Shown in pieces: positions 1-8,582 of a stretch of DNA of 22,301 nucleotides. Position 1 is the stretch's first letter. Each line of letters opens with the position of its first letter. Origin of the DNA: Prevotella sp. CAG:755 (GTDB taxonomy: Bacteria > Bacteroidota > Bacteroidia > Bacteroidales > Bacteroidaceae); contig HF989193.1 of assembly GCA_000431275.1 (NCBI GenBank), positions 18,024 through 40,324 of the forward strand, written 5' to 3'. The notes beneath the pieces are model-generated. The model did no database searches, was not told where the DNA came from, and worked only from the letters and a program-made list of their open reading frames with translations. Position numbers and translations under genes: made by a program.

Positions 1-1407
1 ACGGACATTTACGTCAATACAGACAGTTTCAACACCCTTCTGAGAAAATTTCCAATACGTCAGACCGTCTCACTCGAAACTGAGACAGACATCCACGGAG
101 GCATCTGTCCCGACGACATCGTTCTCCATCCGCACACCGAGGCCGTCACTGCCCCCAAAAAGCACGCTGCCAATTTCCGCCATATTGAGGAAGAAAGCAA
201 CCGCCTCACCCCACGGCGCATTCTGCAACAAATGCCCGACGGACGGTATGCAGTCGCCAATCCGCCATATCCTCCCATGACAACTGCACAGGTCGACCGC
301 AGTTTCGACCTGCCATACACCCGCCTTCCGCACCCCAAATACCGTAACAAACGAATCCCTGCATTCGAGATGATCCGCTTCTCGGTCAACCTCCACCGTG
401 GCTGTTTCGGTGGCTGTGCGTTCTGCACTATTTCGGCGCACCAAGGAAAATTTATCATGAGCCGAAGTAAAGCGAGCATCCTGCGCGAAGTAGAAGCAAT
501 CACTCGCATGCCGGATTTCCATGGCTACCTCTCCGACCTCGGCGGCCCCTCCGCAAATATGTATCAAATGAGCGGACGAGACATGGAACGCTGCCAGCGC
601 TGCCGGAGGCCCTCGTGCATACATCCGGCAGTCTGCCCGAACCTCAACGTCGACCACCGCCCGCTGCTCGACGTCTATCACGCCGTCGACGCCCTACCCG
701 GCATAAAAAAGAGCTTTGTCGGCAGCGGCGTCCGCTACGACCTTGTACTTCATGATACAAACAACGAGGCCCTCAATAGCGCAGCCCGGCAATACGCCCG
801 CGAACTCATCGAACGCCACGTCTCCGGACGGCTTAAAGTTGCGCCGGAGCACACCTCCGACCGCGTTCTCCGCTTGATGCGCAAGCCGCCGTTTGCGCTC
901 TTCCACGACTTCAAGCGACTTTTTGACGCCACTTGCCGCCATGCCAACCTCAACCAACAACTCATCCCCTATTTCATCAGTTCTCACCCCGGCTGTACGG
1001 AAGAAGACATGGCAGAGCTCGCCGCCGAGACGCGCGACATGGGTTTCCAACTCGAACAAGTGCAAGACTTCACCCCTACTCCCATGACTGTCAGCACTAC
1101 CATCTGGGCCACGGGATATCATCCCTACACGCTCGAACCTGTCTTCACCGCCCGCACCGCAGACGAAAAGCTCCGCCAACGCATGTTCTTCTTCTGGTAT
1201 AAGCCAGAAGAGCGCGCCCGCATCACGGCCGAGCTTCGCCGTATGCGCCGGGCTGACCTCATCAACCGCCTATATGGCGCGGCAGCCATCCAGCCAAGAC
1301 ACCCGACAGCACGAAAGCCATACCCTTCAGGCAAAAAGAAGCACCCGCAAAAGCCCTCATCCATACCACCAGGCAGAGATATGTCAAAACGGAAGCGACG
1401 CTCTTGA
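1..1407 (+). CDS. ygiQ: YgiQ-family (UPF0313) radical SAM protein, 5' end cut off by window
   Basis: The reading frame is open from the first base of the window, so the visible 468 residues are the C-terminal part of a longer protein; E. coli YgiQ is about 740 residues. The ATG at 232 is an internal methionine, not a start, because coding sequence continues upstream in frame. The radical SAM signature CFGGCAFC (CX3CX2C) is seen at 403-426, where three cysteines would hold the [4Fe-4S] cluster that cleaves S-adenosylmethionine. A second cysteine-rich stretch (CQRCRRPSC...C, about 592-636) and the segment DLGGPSANMY are typical of the YgiQ family. The C-terminus is a basic tail (MSKRKRRS). The substrate and reaction of the family are unknown to me. 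Family assignment is firm; function is not. Confidence 0.9.
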   Translation, partial: TDIYVNTDSFNTLLRKFPIRQTVSLETETDIHGGICPDDIVLHPHTEAVTAPKKHAANFRHIEEESNRLTPRRILQQMPDGRYAVANPPYPPMTTAQVDRSFDLPYTRLPHPKYRNKRIPAFEMIRFSVNLHRGCFGGCAFCTISAHQGKFIMSRSKASILREVEAITRMPDFHGYLSDLGGPSANMYQMSGRDMERCQRCRRPSCIHPAVCPNLNVDHRPLLDVYHAVDALPGIKKSFVGSGVRYDLVLHDTNNEALNSAARQYARELIERHVSGRLKVAPEHTSDRVLRLMRKPPFALFHDFKRLFDATCRHANLNQQLIPYFISSHPGCTEEDMAELAAETRDMGFQLEQVQDFTPTPMTVSTTIWATGYHPYTLEPVFTARTADEKLRQRMFFFWYKPEERARITAELRRMRRADLINRLYGAAAIQPRHPTARKPYPSGKKKHPQKPSSIPPGRDMSKRKRRS

Positions 1408-1543
1408 AGAACGGCTCCGCGGCGACAAGTTTACAGCCAGCCCTGCTTCTTTGAAAACTTGCAGGCAAGTTTACCAAAGGCTTTCGCACGAATAGTGTAG
1501 CACCAAGGAGCACGTTTGAACGACGACATATACTAAAAAAGCC

Positions 1544-2368
1544 ATGGAAACCATTGAGAGTTACATCTGCGGGAAATGGAATGACAACCTCCGCTGCGAA
1601 GACGGCTTCACAGTCACAGCGGACTACGCCGCCGTGGTCGACGGCAGCACGTCGAAACTCCGTCCCGACGAAAAAGCACCATATCCCGACCGTTCGACCG
1701 GCCGTATGGCAATGGAAACCGTGCTCGACGCCGTCAGGCACCTTCCCCCAGCGGCCACGCTCGACGAGGTCCTCGACTTACTCACCGCAGCCTTACGCTG
1801 TCAATGGACGTCCGGCGCAGCCGACCACCCGTGGCTTCGCCCTACGTGCAGTCTTGCCCTGTTAAGCCGCAGGCATAAGGAAGTGTGGATCGTAGGCGAC
1901 TGCCAATGCTATACAAACGGCCACATTATTCATCCCGAAAAAGCCGTTGACAGCGCCTTGGCCACCATTCGTGCCGACGTACTCAGATGGCATCTCGCCC
2001 ACGGCGCCACCACGGATGAATTGCTTCGCGACGATCTAGGCCGGCGCAACATTGCAGACGCCTTGCGCCTGCAAACGTGGTTTCAGAACGCCACTGAGCC
2101 AAACAACCCGTGGCGATATCCCGTACTCGACGGCACGCCCGTCTGCACAGGCGACGTGGTTTGCATCCCCGTCCATGAGGGAGATCGCGTCACGCTGGCC
2201 ACGGACGGCTACCCTTCACTTCTGGACACACTCGCCGAAACTGAAGCTCACCTGGATTCCCTGCTCGCCGCCGACCCGCTCTGCATAGGACCACTTCGTA
2301 GCACCAAGGGATGCTACGCGGGCCAAGTCTCTTATGACGACCGCACATATCTCACAATCTCCCTGTGA
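1544..2368 (+). CDS. PP2C-like (PPM-family) phosphatase-like protein
   Basis: A 274-residue soluble protein without signal peptide or membrane segment. It carries scattered motifs of the PP2C/PPM metal-dependent phosphatase fold: VVDGSTSK (31-38) in place of the usual DGxGG, IVGDC (116-120), LATDGYPSL (218-226) and DDRTYL (265-270). The aspartates that normally bind Mn/Mg (D33, D221, D265/D266) are therefore present. The usual second glycine pair is missing, so it is a divergent family member. Its substrate could be a phosphoprotein or a small phosphorylated compound; no kinase, anti-sigma factor or FHA protein is nearby to pair with it. The start codon is the ATG at 1544, chosen because the conserved domain begins soon after it and no earlier in-frame ATG is close. 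Upstream is a 136-bp gap after ygiQ, so it may have its own promoter. Confidence 0.75.
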   Translation: METIESYICGKWNDNLRCEDGFTVTADYAAVVDGSTSKLRPDEKAPYPDRSTGRMAMETVLDAVRHLPPAATLDEVLDLLTAALRCQWTSGAADHPWLRPTCSLALLSRRHKEVWIVGDCQCYTNGHIIHPEKAVDSALATIRADVLRWHLAHGATTDELLRDDLGRRNIADALRLQTWFQNATEPNNPWRYPVLDGTPVCTGDVVCIPVHEGDRVTLATDGYPSLLDTLAETEAHLDSLLAADPLCIGPLRSTKGCYAGQVSYDDRTYLTISL

Positions 2369-2436
2369 ACATAAAATAACACTTATAACTGCTCCGCAAA
2401 TCATTCAGCCCTGTTCCCCTCATCATCTTACTCACC

Positions 2437-3249
2437 ATGACCTCACACGTAGAAAAGCCCCATACAACACCACTCACCGTAGCTTTACTCCAAACCGACA
2501 TTGTTCTTACATCGGCTGAGGAAAACATAGACCGTGTCACACATATAATGAATCAAAGACCAGAGGCAGACCTTTACGTTCTTCCTGAAATGTGGGGCAC
2601 GGGCTTCAATCCGCATCCAGACAAACACGAACATGAGAAAGCTGCCCGAGCGTTGGCATGGATGAAGGAAGAGGCTGACGACCGCCATTGTGCCATGGCA
2701 GGAAGCCTTCCCGTTTTTGATGAGACCGATGAAAGCTGGCGCAACCGCTTCTACTTCGTCACACCCGACGACGTATTCCATTATGATAAACGCCACCTTT
2801 TCGCACCAGGTGGCGAGGCTGAAAACTACACGGCGGGAACCAACCGAACTGTGATTACGTGGCGGGGATGGCGCATCCTGCTCCAAGTGTGCTACGACCT
2901 GCGCTTCCCTGTTTTCTCCCGTAATCGTAACGAATATGACTTAGCCCTGTATGTAGCCAACTGGCCTGCATCGCGCCAAGAGGTATGGCGTGTGCTTCTC
3001 CGTGCCCGTGCCATTGAGAATCAGTGCTACGTGGCCGGCGTAAACCGCGTCGGAAGCGACATGTTCGGTACCGACTATACCGGAGGGACGGAACTGGTCG
3101 ACGCCAAGGGCAACGTGGCAGTAGCGATGGCCGAAACTGACCACGAAGGAGCCGTCTGCGCACAACTTGACCTTGACGTACTTCGACGGTTCCGCCAGAA
3201 ATTTCCCGTCCTCAATGACGCAGATGATTTCCGGCTTAGTTTGCCTTAA
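2437..3249 (+). CDS. Nitrilase-superfamily amidohydrolase, omega-amidase (YafV/Nit2-like)
   Basis: A 270-residue cytoplasmic carbon-nitrogen hydrolase. The Glu-Lys-Cys catalytic triad is visible: E51 in LPEMWGTGF, K118 in YDKRHLF, and C152 in QVCYDLRFPVF. The LPEMWGTGF and DKRHLFAPGGE signatures are those of the omega-amidase branch, which hydrolyses 2-oxoglutaramate or 2-oxosuccinamate to the 2-oxo acid plus ammonia. This repairs the dead-end product made when glutamine or asparagine is used as amino donor, or when methionine is regenerated by glutamine transamination. Length is normal for the family. The next gene, a ComF-like protein, starts only 11 nt after the stop, which suggests co-transcription. 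Exact substrate is inferred from family resemblance. Confidence 0.85.
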   Translation: MTSHVEKPHTTPLTVALLQTDIVLTSAEENIDRVTHIMNQRPEADLYVLPEMWGTGFNPHPDKHEHEKAARALAWMKEEADDRHCAMAGSLPVFDETDESWRNRFYFVTPDDVFHYDKRHLFAPGGEAENYTAGTNRTVITWRGWRILLQVCYDLRFPVFSRNRNEYDLALYVANWPASRQEVWRVLLRARAIENQCYVAGVNRVGSDMFGTDYTGGTELVDAKGNVAVAMAETDHEGAVCAQLDLDVLRRFRQKFPVLNDADDFRLSLP

Positions 3250-3260
3250 CTGTCCCCGTA

Positions 3261-3980
3261 ATGCCGTCGCTGCTTCATTCGCTTTTCGACTTTTTCGTAC
3301 CGCGCACATGCCTCGTCTGCGGCCGACGCTTGTCGGAGGGAGAAACAGGCTACCTCTGCACGGCATGCCTGATGGACTTTCCGTTTGTCCGGCCGCCCTA
3401 CGTGGCGGGAAGCCGCACTGAACGTCGTTTTTGGGGCATCCTGCCCATGGGACGGGCTGCCACTTTCTTCTGCTATCAAAGCCATACGGCCAGCACCCGC
3501 ATTATCCTCGCCCTCAAATACGGCAGACAGCCACACATCGGAGACCATTTCGGCTTCCTGATGGGCCAACAGCTGACAAAAACGGACTTCTTCGACGGCG
3601 TAGACTGCATCGTGCCCGTTCCGTTAACGCGATGGCGACAGTTCAGACGGGGATACAACCAAAGCGAACACATAGCCAAAGGATTGGCTCGAGCGTCAGG
3701 TCTTCCTGTACGGACGGATCTGGTACGACGAAAAAAGAACCGACGTTCGCAAACCCGCGTCGGGCCGCACATGCGTGCAAGCAATGTTGAAGGAATTTTC
3801 TGCATTACACATCCTGAAAGGGTGGCTGGACTTCACATCCTGCTCGTCGACGACGTCCTGACCACAGGTGCCACGCTCACATCGTGCGGAAGGACCCTCG
3901 CAGCCGCAGGCGTAGCGAAAATCAGCATTGCAACATTGGGTTGCACGGATCATTATCCGAACTTGATTCCAAATCCTTAA
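3261..3980 (+). CDS. ComF/GntX-family phosphoribosyltransferase-like protein
   Basis: A 239-residue protein with the two parts typical of ComF. The N-terminus has a zinc-ribbon pair, CLVC (17-20) and CTAC (33-36), and the C-terminal half is a type I phosphoribosyltransferase fold ending in the PRPP-binding loop VDDVLTTGAT (196-205). The central motif RRGYNQSEHIAKGLA (129-143) is also characteristic. ComF of Gram-positive bacteria acts in uptake of transforming DNA, probably as an ATPase partner in the cytoplasm; GntX homologues in other phyla have been tied to use of external DNA. No other competence gene is in this window, so a competence role here is only a family-level suggestion. It appears to be the second gene of a pair with the nitrilase. 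A 21-bp repeat array follows its stop codon. Confidence 0.85.
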   Translation: MPSLLHSLFDFFVPRTCLVCGRRLSEGETGYLCTACLMDFPFVRPPYVAGSRTERRFWGILPMGRAATFFCYQSHTASTRIILALKYGRQPHIGDHFGFLMGQQLTKTDFFDGVDCIVPVPLTRWRQFRRGYNQSEHIAKGLARASGLPVRTDLVRRKKNRRSQTRVGPHMRASNVEGIFCITHPERVAGLHILLVDDVLTTGATLTSCGRTLAAAGVAKISIATLGCTDHYPNLIPNP

Positions 3981-4017
3981 ATGCAAGCAGGGAAAGGACC
4001 CGGCGGAACGGTCGCAG

Positions 4018-4101
4018 CTCCCGTTTTTTCAGTCAGAGCGTCAGTATTTCCTATCGCTGCAACAGTATTTTCTATTAGCCGTCTCGTTTTTTACGGATAT
4101 C
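4018..4101 (+). repeat. 21-bp tandem repeat array 1 (four degenerate units)
   Basis: Four head-to-tail units of exactly 21 bp start at 4018, 4039, 4060 and 4081. The T-rich part recurs at 4023, 4044, 4065 and 4086. By hand alignment to the family consensus (CCCG..ATTTC followed by TGTCAGCC), the units match at about 15, 10, 14 and 11 of 21 positions. A weaker echo may continue to 4122. The array lies between the ends of the convergent comF-like and glgP genes and does not belong to either. The same unit occurs in two other gaps in this window. Confidence 0.7.
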
Positions 4102-4177
4102 CGACTTGCTTTCGTAACAGTTTTCCAGTTCCTGCACGCGCAGCCGGTCCGCTGTCTGGGACTGGCGTGACACAAAA

Positions 4178-4209
4178 GACGCCCTCGGATTGAAAACTCC
4201 GAGGGCGTC
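4178..4209 (-). terminator. Intrinsic terminator of the glycogen synthase-glgP unit
   Basis: A perfect 12-bp stem (arms 4178-4189 and 4198-4209, GC-rich) with an 8-nt loop. On the minus strand the stem is followed by TTTTGTG, a short U-tract, and it lies 54 nt beyond the glgP stop codon. On the plus strand no T-run follows, so it serves the minus-strand genes best. A separate 16-bp perfect palindrome (TGCCGAAATTTCGGCA, 4230-4245) sits between the glgP stop and this stem and could form a second small hairpin. Confidence 0.75.
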
Positions 4210-4263
4210 CGATAACATTCGATCAACCCTGCCGAAATTTCGGCAAGTAAGAAATGAATCAGT

Positions 4264-6825
4264 TTAGAGGAACCAACGCACAAGGCAGAAGTCCTGACGA
4301 TGGGCCAAAAGCGGATGCTTCGGGAACATACGGTAGGCGAACTTGAACGTTCCGGCATAGTCGATGCTGGTGCGGAGTTCAAAGGTGTGGAGGTTGCCCT
4401 CACGGCCTGTCATCTGCATAGGAATGACTTCGTGCACGGTCTCATGCTGTCCCTCAGTGGCGATTACGACAAGTTCTACACCGAGGGCGTCGTCGAGACC
4501 AGCCTCGTCGATGACGTGGGTGACTGCAAATTCAGCACCGCTGTCGAGCGAAGCATTCGCGAGGTTCTCACTGCGCACAGAAGAGACTACGCGTATGGCA
4601 TCCCAACGGGCGGCTACGGTTTCCTTCCACTGTGCGAGTTCCGTAGCCTTGGCATTGTTATCTGCATGAAGCATGGCAAAGCGCTGGGCTTCGGGCGTAT
4701 AGAACTTCTCGTAGTAGTCGTCAAGCTGGCGCTTCATTGTGTAGTGCGGAGCTATCTGAGCGATGGAATTCTTGACGGTTCGTACCCAATTCTCACTATA
4801 TCCCTTGCGGTTGCGGGCATAGTAAAGCGGGATGATCTCCTGCTCAAGCATCGAATAGATGGTCGACGCGTCAAGACGGTCTTGGTATTCTTGGTTCTCA
4901 TAAGTGCGTTTGTCCGTCAAAGCCCAACCAGCGCCTTCTCGATAACCCTCGAGCCACCAACCGTCAAGCACTGAAAGATTGACAACGCCGTTCATCAGCG
5001 CTTTCTCTCCCGACGTTCCGGAAGCTTCAAGAGGACGGGTCGGCGTGTTCATCCAGATGTCTACACCCGAAACAAGGCGACGGGCCAACTGCATGTCGTA
5101 GTTCTCGAGGAAGAGTATCTTTCCAAGGAACTCAGGACGTTGGGAAATTTCAAAAATCTTCTTGATGAGTCCCTGACCAGCGCCATCAGCGGGGTGAGCC
5201 TTACCGGCGAAAAGGAACTGAACGGGGTAGTCGGGATTGTTGACGATCTTCGAAAGACGATCGAGGTCCGTGAAGAGCAAATGCGCACGTTTATACGTGG
5301 CAAAGCGGCGGGCAAAACCGATGAGTAGAGCATTAGGATTGATGCGCTCCATGAGCGAAACAACACGCGAAGGGTCACCTTGGTTTTTCAGCCACGTCTC
5401 ACTGAACCGGGCGCGGATATATTCAACGAGTTTCGCCTTGAGCTGAACGCGGGTCTGCCAGATTTCCTCGTCGGGCACCTCATAGATTTTTGCCCAGATG
5501 TCAGCATTACTCTGGTCTGCATCGAAACGCTTGTCGAAATACTTATGATAAAGGTGTTTCCACTCTTTGGCACTCCACGTGGGGAAATGCACGCCATTGG
5601 TTACGTAACCGACGTGACTTTCCTCGGGATAATAACCTCGCCAGATTGCACTGAACATCTGCTGGCTGACTTTGCCGTGAAGCTTGCTCACCCCGTTGAC
5701 TTCTTGACAGGTGCGGCAAAGGAAAGTCGACATGCAGAAACGTTCGCCATGGTCCTCGGGATTGGTACGACCGAGGCCGATGAACTCATCCCACGTAATG
5801 CCGAGGCGGACAGGGAAACTGCCCATATACTTGCCGAAGAGCGACTCATCGAAGTAGTCGTGGCCGGCAGGAACCGGGGTATGGACCGTATAAAGCGAAG
5901 AGGCACGCACCAATTCAAGGGCCTGATTGAATGTCAGACCGCCCTCCACATAATCCACAAGACGCTGCACGTTGCAGAATGCAGCGTGTCCTTCATTGCA
6001 ATGGTAGATATCTTTCTGAATGCCTAGCTTTTTAAGCATGAGCATACCACCGATACCGAGAAGATATTCCTGTTTGATTCGGTTTTCCCAGTCACCACCG
6101 TAAAGGGTATGCGTAATCTTACGGTCGAACTCGGAGTTCATGTCGTTGTCCGTATCAAGCAAGTAGAGTTTGATACGACCCACGTTCACCTGCCATACAT
6201 AAGCGTGTACCTGATAGTTAGGGAATGGTACGTCAACGATAACTTGGTTTCCGGCTTCGTCAAGGAGACGTTCGATAGGCAGGCGATCGAAGTCCAAAGC
6301 TTCATAGTTAGCGATTTGCTGGCCGTCCATCGAAAGCGTCTGGGTGAAATAGCCATAACGATAGAGCAGGCCGACACCACACATGTTGACATTGCTGTCA
6401 GAAGCTTCCTTCAAATAATCTCCGGCAAGAATTCCGAGACCACCGGAATATATCTTCAACACATGAGAAAAGCCATACTCCATACAGAAATAAGCCACAG
6501 AAGGGCGCTTCGTATCGGGCTTTTCAGACATATAGTTGCTGAATATAGCGTAAACAGCATCAATGCGCGCCATGAGGCGTTCATCCTCGGAAAGCTCCGT
6601 CAGACGGTCGTAGCTCAGACGATTGAGCAATTCGACAGGATTCTGACCGACTTTACGGAAAAGGTCTTTGTCAAGACTGCGGAAGAGATCGAACGCTTCG
6701 TTGTTCCAGCTCCACCAAAGGTTGTGAGCCATTACGTCGAGCTTCTTCAACGATTCGGGAATGCGGGATTTCACCGTGATCACTCGCCAACTTGGTGCGT
6801 TGGCATTGCTTGTCATTACGTTCAT
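4264..6825 (-). CDS. glgP: Alpha-glucan (glycogen/maltodextrin) phosphorylase
   Basis: An 853-residue cytoplasmic GT35 enzyme that cleaves alpha-1,4-glucan with phosphate to release glucose-1-phosphate. It belongs to the short bacterial/archaeal type, as shown by its length and the N-terminal block [20 protein letters not shown]. Family motifs in order: [74 protein letters not shown], and [12 protein letters not shown]. The lysine in the last motif (K608) is the one that binds pyridoxal phosphate. A second start (MTSNANA, three codons in) is possible. It lies 48 nt downstream of the glycogen synthase gene on the same strand and probably shares its transcript, pairing glucan breakdown with synthesis. 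A terminator follows at 4178-4209. Confidence 0.95.
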   Translation of the reverse strand: MNVMTSNANAPSWRVITVKSRIPESLKKLDVMAHNLWWSWNNEAFDLFRSLDKDLFRKVGQNPVELLNRLSYDRLTELSEDERLMARIDAVYAIFSNYMSEKPDTKRPSVAYFCMEYGFSHVLKIYSGGLGILAGDYLKEASDSNVNMCGVGLLYRYGYFTQTLSMDGQQIANYEALDFDRLPIERLLDEAGNQVIVDVPFPNYQVHAYVWQVNVGRIKLYLLDTDNDMNSEFDRKITHTLYGGDWENRIKQEYLLGIGGMLMLKKLGIQKDIYHCNEGHAAFCNVQRLVDYVEGGLTFNQALELVRASSLYTVHTPVPAGHDYFDESLFGKYMGSFPVRLGITWDEFIGLGRTNPEDHGERFCMSTFLCRTCQEVNGVSKLHGKVSQQMFSAIWRGYYPEESHVGYVTNGVHFPTWSAKEWKHLYHKYFDKRFDADQSNADIWAKIYEVPDEEIWQTRVQLKAKLVEYIRARFSETWLKNQGDPSRVVSLMERINPNALLIGFARRFATYKRAHLLFTDLDRLSKIVNNPDYPVQFLFAGKAHPADGAGQGLIKKIFEISQRPEFLGKILFLENYDMQLARRLVSGVDIWMNTPTRPLEASGTSGEKALMNGVVNLSVLDGWWLEGYREGAGWALTDKRTYENQEYQDRLDASTIYSMLEQEIIPLYYARNRKGYSENWVRTVKNSIAQIAPHYTMKRQLDDYYEKFYTPEAQRFAMLHADNNAKATELAQWKETVAARWDAIRVVSSVRSENLANASLDSGAEFAVTHVIDEAGLDDALGVELVVIATEGQHETVHEVIPMQMTGREGNLHTFELRTSIDYAGTFKFAYRMFPKHPLLAHRQDFCLVRWFL

Positions 6826-6873
6826 ATAGCGCTTAGGTTGTGATTTGTTTTGTCTTTGTTAGAATTTATGCTA

Positions 6874-8538
6874 TCACTTCTGTGCCGTTCTGCACAAGGC
6901 GAAGGCATAAGCTTCGAAGTAGTGGTTGATAAAATGTTTCCACTGCGCCTTTTCGGCCATAGCGGCTGCTTTTCGCCCAAGTGATGTCCGCTGCGTAGGG
7001 GTCATGCCACAGATCTTGTGAACCGAGTCTGCGACAGCATGAACTACGTCAAAATAGTTAAGGTCGGTTCTGTGAAGCACGGCGACACTGTCGCTGATAG
7101 TTCCTTGCCGTCCCAGCTGACTGTCTACCCACTGTCCGAAGCCTGAAAGGTCTGTCGTGACACATGGTGTGCGGAAAGCGATTGCTTCAAGCGGCGTATA
7201 ACCCCAAGGTTCATAGTAAGAGGGGTAAACGCACAGATCGCTGGCAGTTAGCACGTCGTAATAAGGCATGTCCAGAACACCGTCGGCACCGTCAAGGTAG
7301 CACGGGATGAAAAGGACGTTCAGACGCCCGGACGGGTCGCGCTGCGTAAGCCCTTTCTGGCGGAGCATGCTGAGGATGCGGTCGTCGTCCATGTTATTCA
7401 ACCAATGGGTCAGCGTAGGCTCTTCGAGCGGTGTGGTGTAGTGAAGCCCGGAATGTATACGCCCGACAAGCTCCTTGCGCGGCTCGCGCACCCAGCAAGG
7501 CACCTCGATGAGTGCAAGCACGCTGCGTTCCGGAGCCTCGGTGCGGAGATTTGCCAGCGCGTCAATGAACACGTCGAATCCCTTGCACCGGAAGTCATTA
7601 CGTCCCGACGTAGAGACCACAAGTGTATCGTCGGCCCAATCCTGTCCCGTCAGACAGTTTGCCAAATGGAACAATCGCTGACGTGCCCGGCGACGGCGCT
7701 GACTGAGCGCGCTCCCACGAGGTACGAAATCAGCCTCAAAACCGTTGGGCAAGACGACATCTGGCGCTTTGTCAAGCAGTTGTTCGCACTCGCGGGCCGT
7801 GAATGTACTCACCGTCGTAAAGCAATCAGCACGGTGTGCAGACTGTTTCTCAATACTGTGCTTCGACTGCATGTTCAATTCGGCCGCCATCTGGTCGCCG
7901 TTATAACCTGGGAAGTACTCATAAAGCAACTTGTTGTTTCCGGCAATCGAACGGCCTATGCTGGTGGCATGTGTAGTAAATATCGTCGCCACCCGAGGTA
8001 CCTGGTGTTTCAGAAAAAGCATTCCCAGACCAGACATCCACTCATGTGCTTGGTAGACAACGGCGGCCTCTTTCGGAAGGCACTTGCGACAGAGACACTC
8101 AGCCACACGTCCGGCAGCATAGGAAAACATCGAAGCCTCATCATAGTCGCCATAGGCATGGAGCGAATCCACTTGGAACAATTCCCAGGCCTTGGTATAG
8201 ATTTCGTCTTTCTGAGCGAAAAACGGCGTAAAGTCCACCAAAATAGCGATGGGCTGACCGGGGACATTCCACCGTCCGACACGGCATTTCAGACCTTCTT
8301 CGGCCAACGTGTCCCGCCATTTGGCCATCAGAGTCTGGCTTTCATGGAAATCGGTAGTAGGTTCATCTCCTTGCCCGAGGTCGGGACCGATGAAAAACAC
8401 CTTGTCTGCCATGAGGTCTTGCATAGTCTTGGCGCGCGATGAAAGCACCGTGTAAATTCCGCCTACCTTGTTGCAGACCTCCCAGCTTGTTTCGAAAATA
8501 TAGTCAGGATTGGTTGTTTTACCCACTGTTTCTTTCAT
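6874..8538 (-). CDS. GT3-type (eukaryote-like) glycogen synthase
   Basis: A 554-residue cytoplasmic glycosyltransferase that extends alpha-1,4-glucan from a nucleotide-glucose donor. It starts with the GT3 block PDYIFETSWEVCNKVGGIYT, where KVGG lies in the nucleotide-sugar site. HEWMSGLGMLFL and FTTHATSIGRSIAGN follow in the N-terminal Rossmann domain. The C-terminal domain has EPWGYTPLE, the E-x7-E motif with E443 and E451. This is the fungal/animal GSY lineage rather than the GT5 GlgA lineage. UDP-glucose is the likely donor, as reported for ruminal Prevotella glycogen synthesis. It is shorter than the roughly 700-residue eukaryotic enzymes and lacks their long regulatory tails. The ATG at 8538 is the only reasonable start, yet a promoter-like element ends only 11 nt before it. 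Confidence 0.92.
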   Translation of the reverse strand: MKETVGKTTNPDYIFETSWEVCNKVGGIYTVLSSRAKTMQDLMADKVFFIGPDLGQGDEPTTDFHESQTLMAKWRDTLAEEGLKCRVGRWNVPGQPIAILVDFTPFFAQKDEIYTKAWELFQVDSLHAYGDYDEASMFSYAAGRVAECLCRKCLPKEAAVVYQAHEWMSGLGMLFLKHQVPRVATIFTTHATSIGRSIAGNNKLLYEYFPGYNGDQMAAELNMQSKHSIEKQSAHRADCFTTVSTFTARECEQLLDKAPDVVLPNGFEADFVPRGSALSQRRRRARQRLFHLANCLTGQDWADDTLVVSTSGRNDFRCKGFDVFIDALANLRTEAPERSVLALIEVPCWVREPRKELVGRIHSGLHYTTPLEEPTLTHWLNNMDDDRILSMLRQKGLTQRDPSGRLNVLFIPCYLDGADGVLDMPYYDVLTASDLCVYPSYYEPWGYTPLEAIAFRTPCVTTDLSGFGQWVDSQLGRQGTISDSVAVLHRTDLNYFDVVHAVADSVHKICGMTPTQRTSLGRKAAAMAEKAQWKHFINHYFEAYAFALCRTAQK

Positions 8539-8549
8539 ATTTTTGACGG

Positions 8550-8580
8550 CAAAAATACAGATTTTTTATTAATCGACAAG
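8550..8580 (-). promoter_or_regulatory. Bacteroidota-type promoter of glycogen synthase-glgP
   Basis: On the minus strand, TATTTTTG (8557-8550) matches the phylum's -7 element TAnnTTTG, and a TTG lies 19 nt upstream of it, matching the -33 element and its usual spacing. The -7 element ends 11 nt before the ATG at 8538, so the predicted leader is only several nucleotides long and has no room for a Shine-Dalgarno sequence. The rarA stop lies just upstream at 8583-8585, so this promoter overlaps the end of rarA's transcript. Confidence 0.6.
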
Positions 8581-8582
8581 TT

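Noticed and set aside
1455..1472. Palindrome AAACTTGC-AG-GCAAGTTT after ygiQ
   Set aside because: A short perfect palindrome without a U-tract or a promoter at a defined distance; it could be a regulator site or weak terminator but the evidence is too thin to list.
2299..2320. Stem CGTAGCA...TGCTACG near the end of the PP2C-like gene
   Set aside because: It lies within the coding sequence 48 nt before the stop and has no U-tract, so a terminator or regulatory role cannot be supported.
7405..8442. Plus-strand open frame of 345 codons opposite the glycogen synthase
   Set aside because: The minus strand encodes an unmistakable GT3 synthase over the same region; the plus frame has no recognisable motif.
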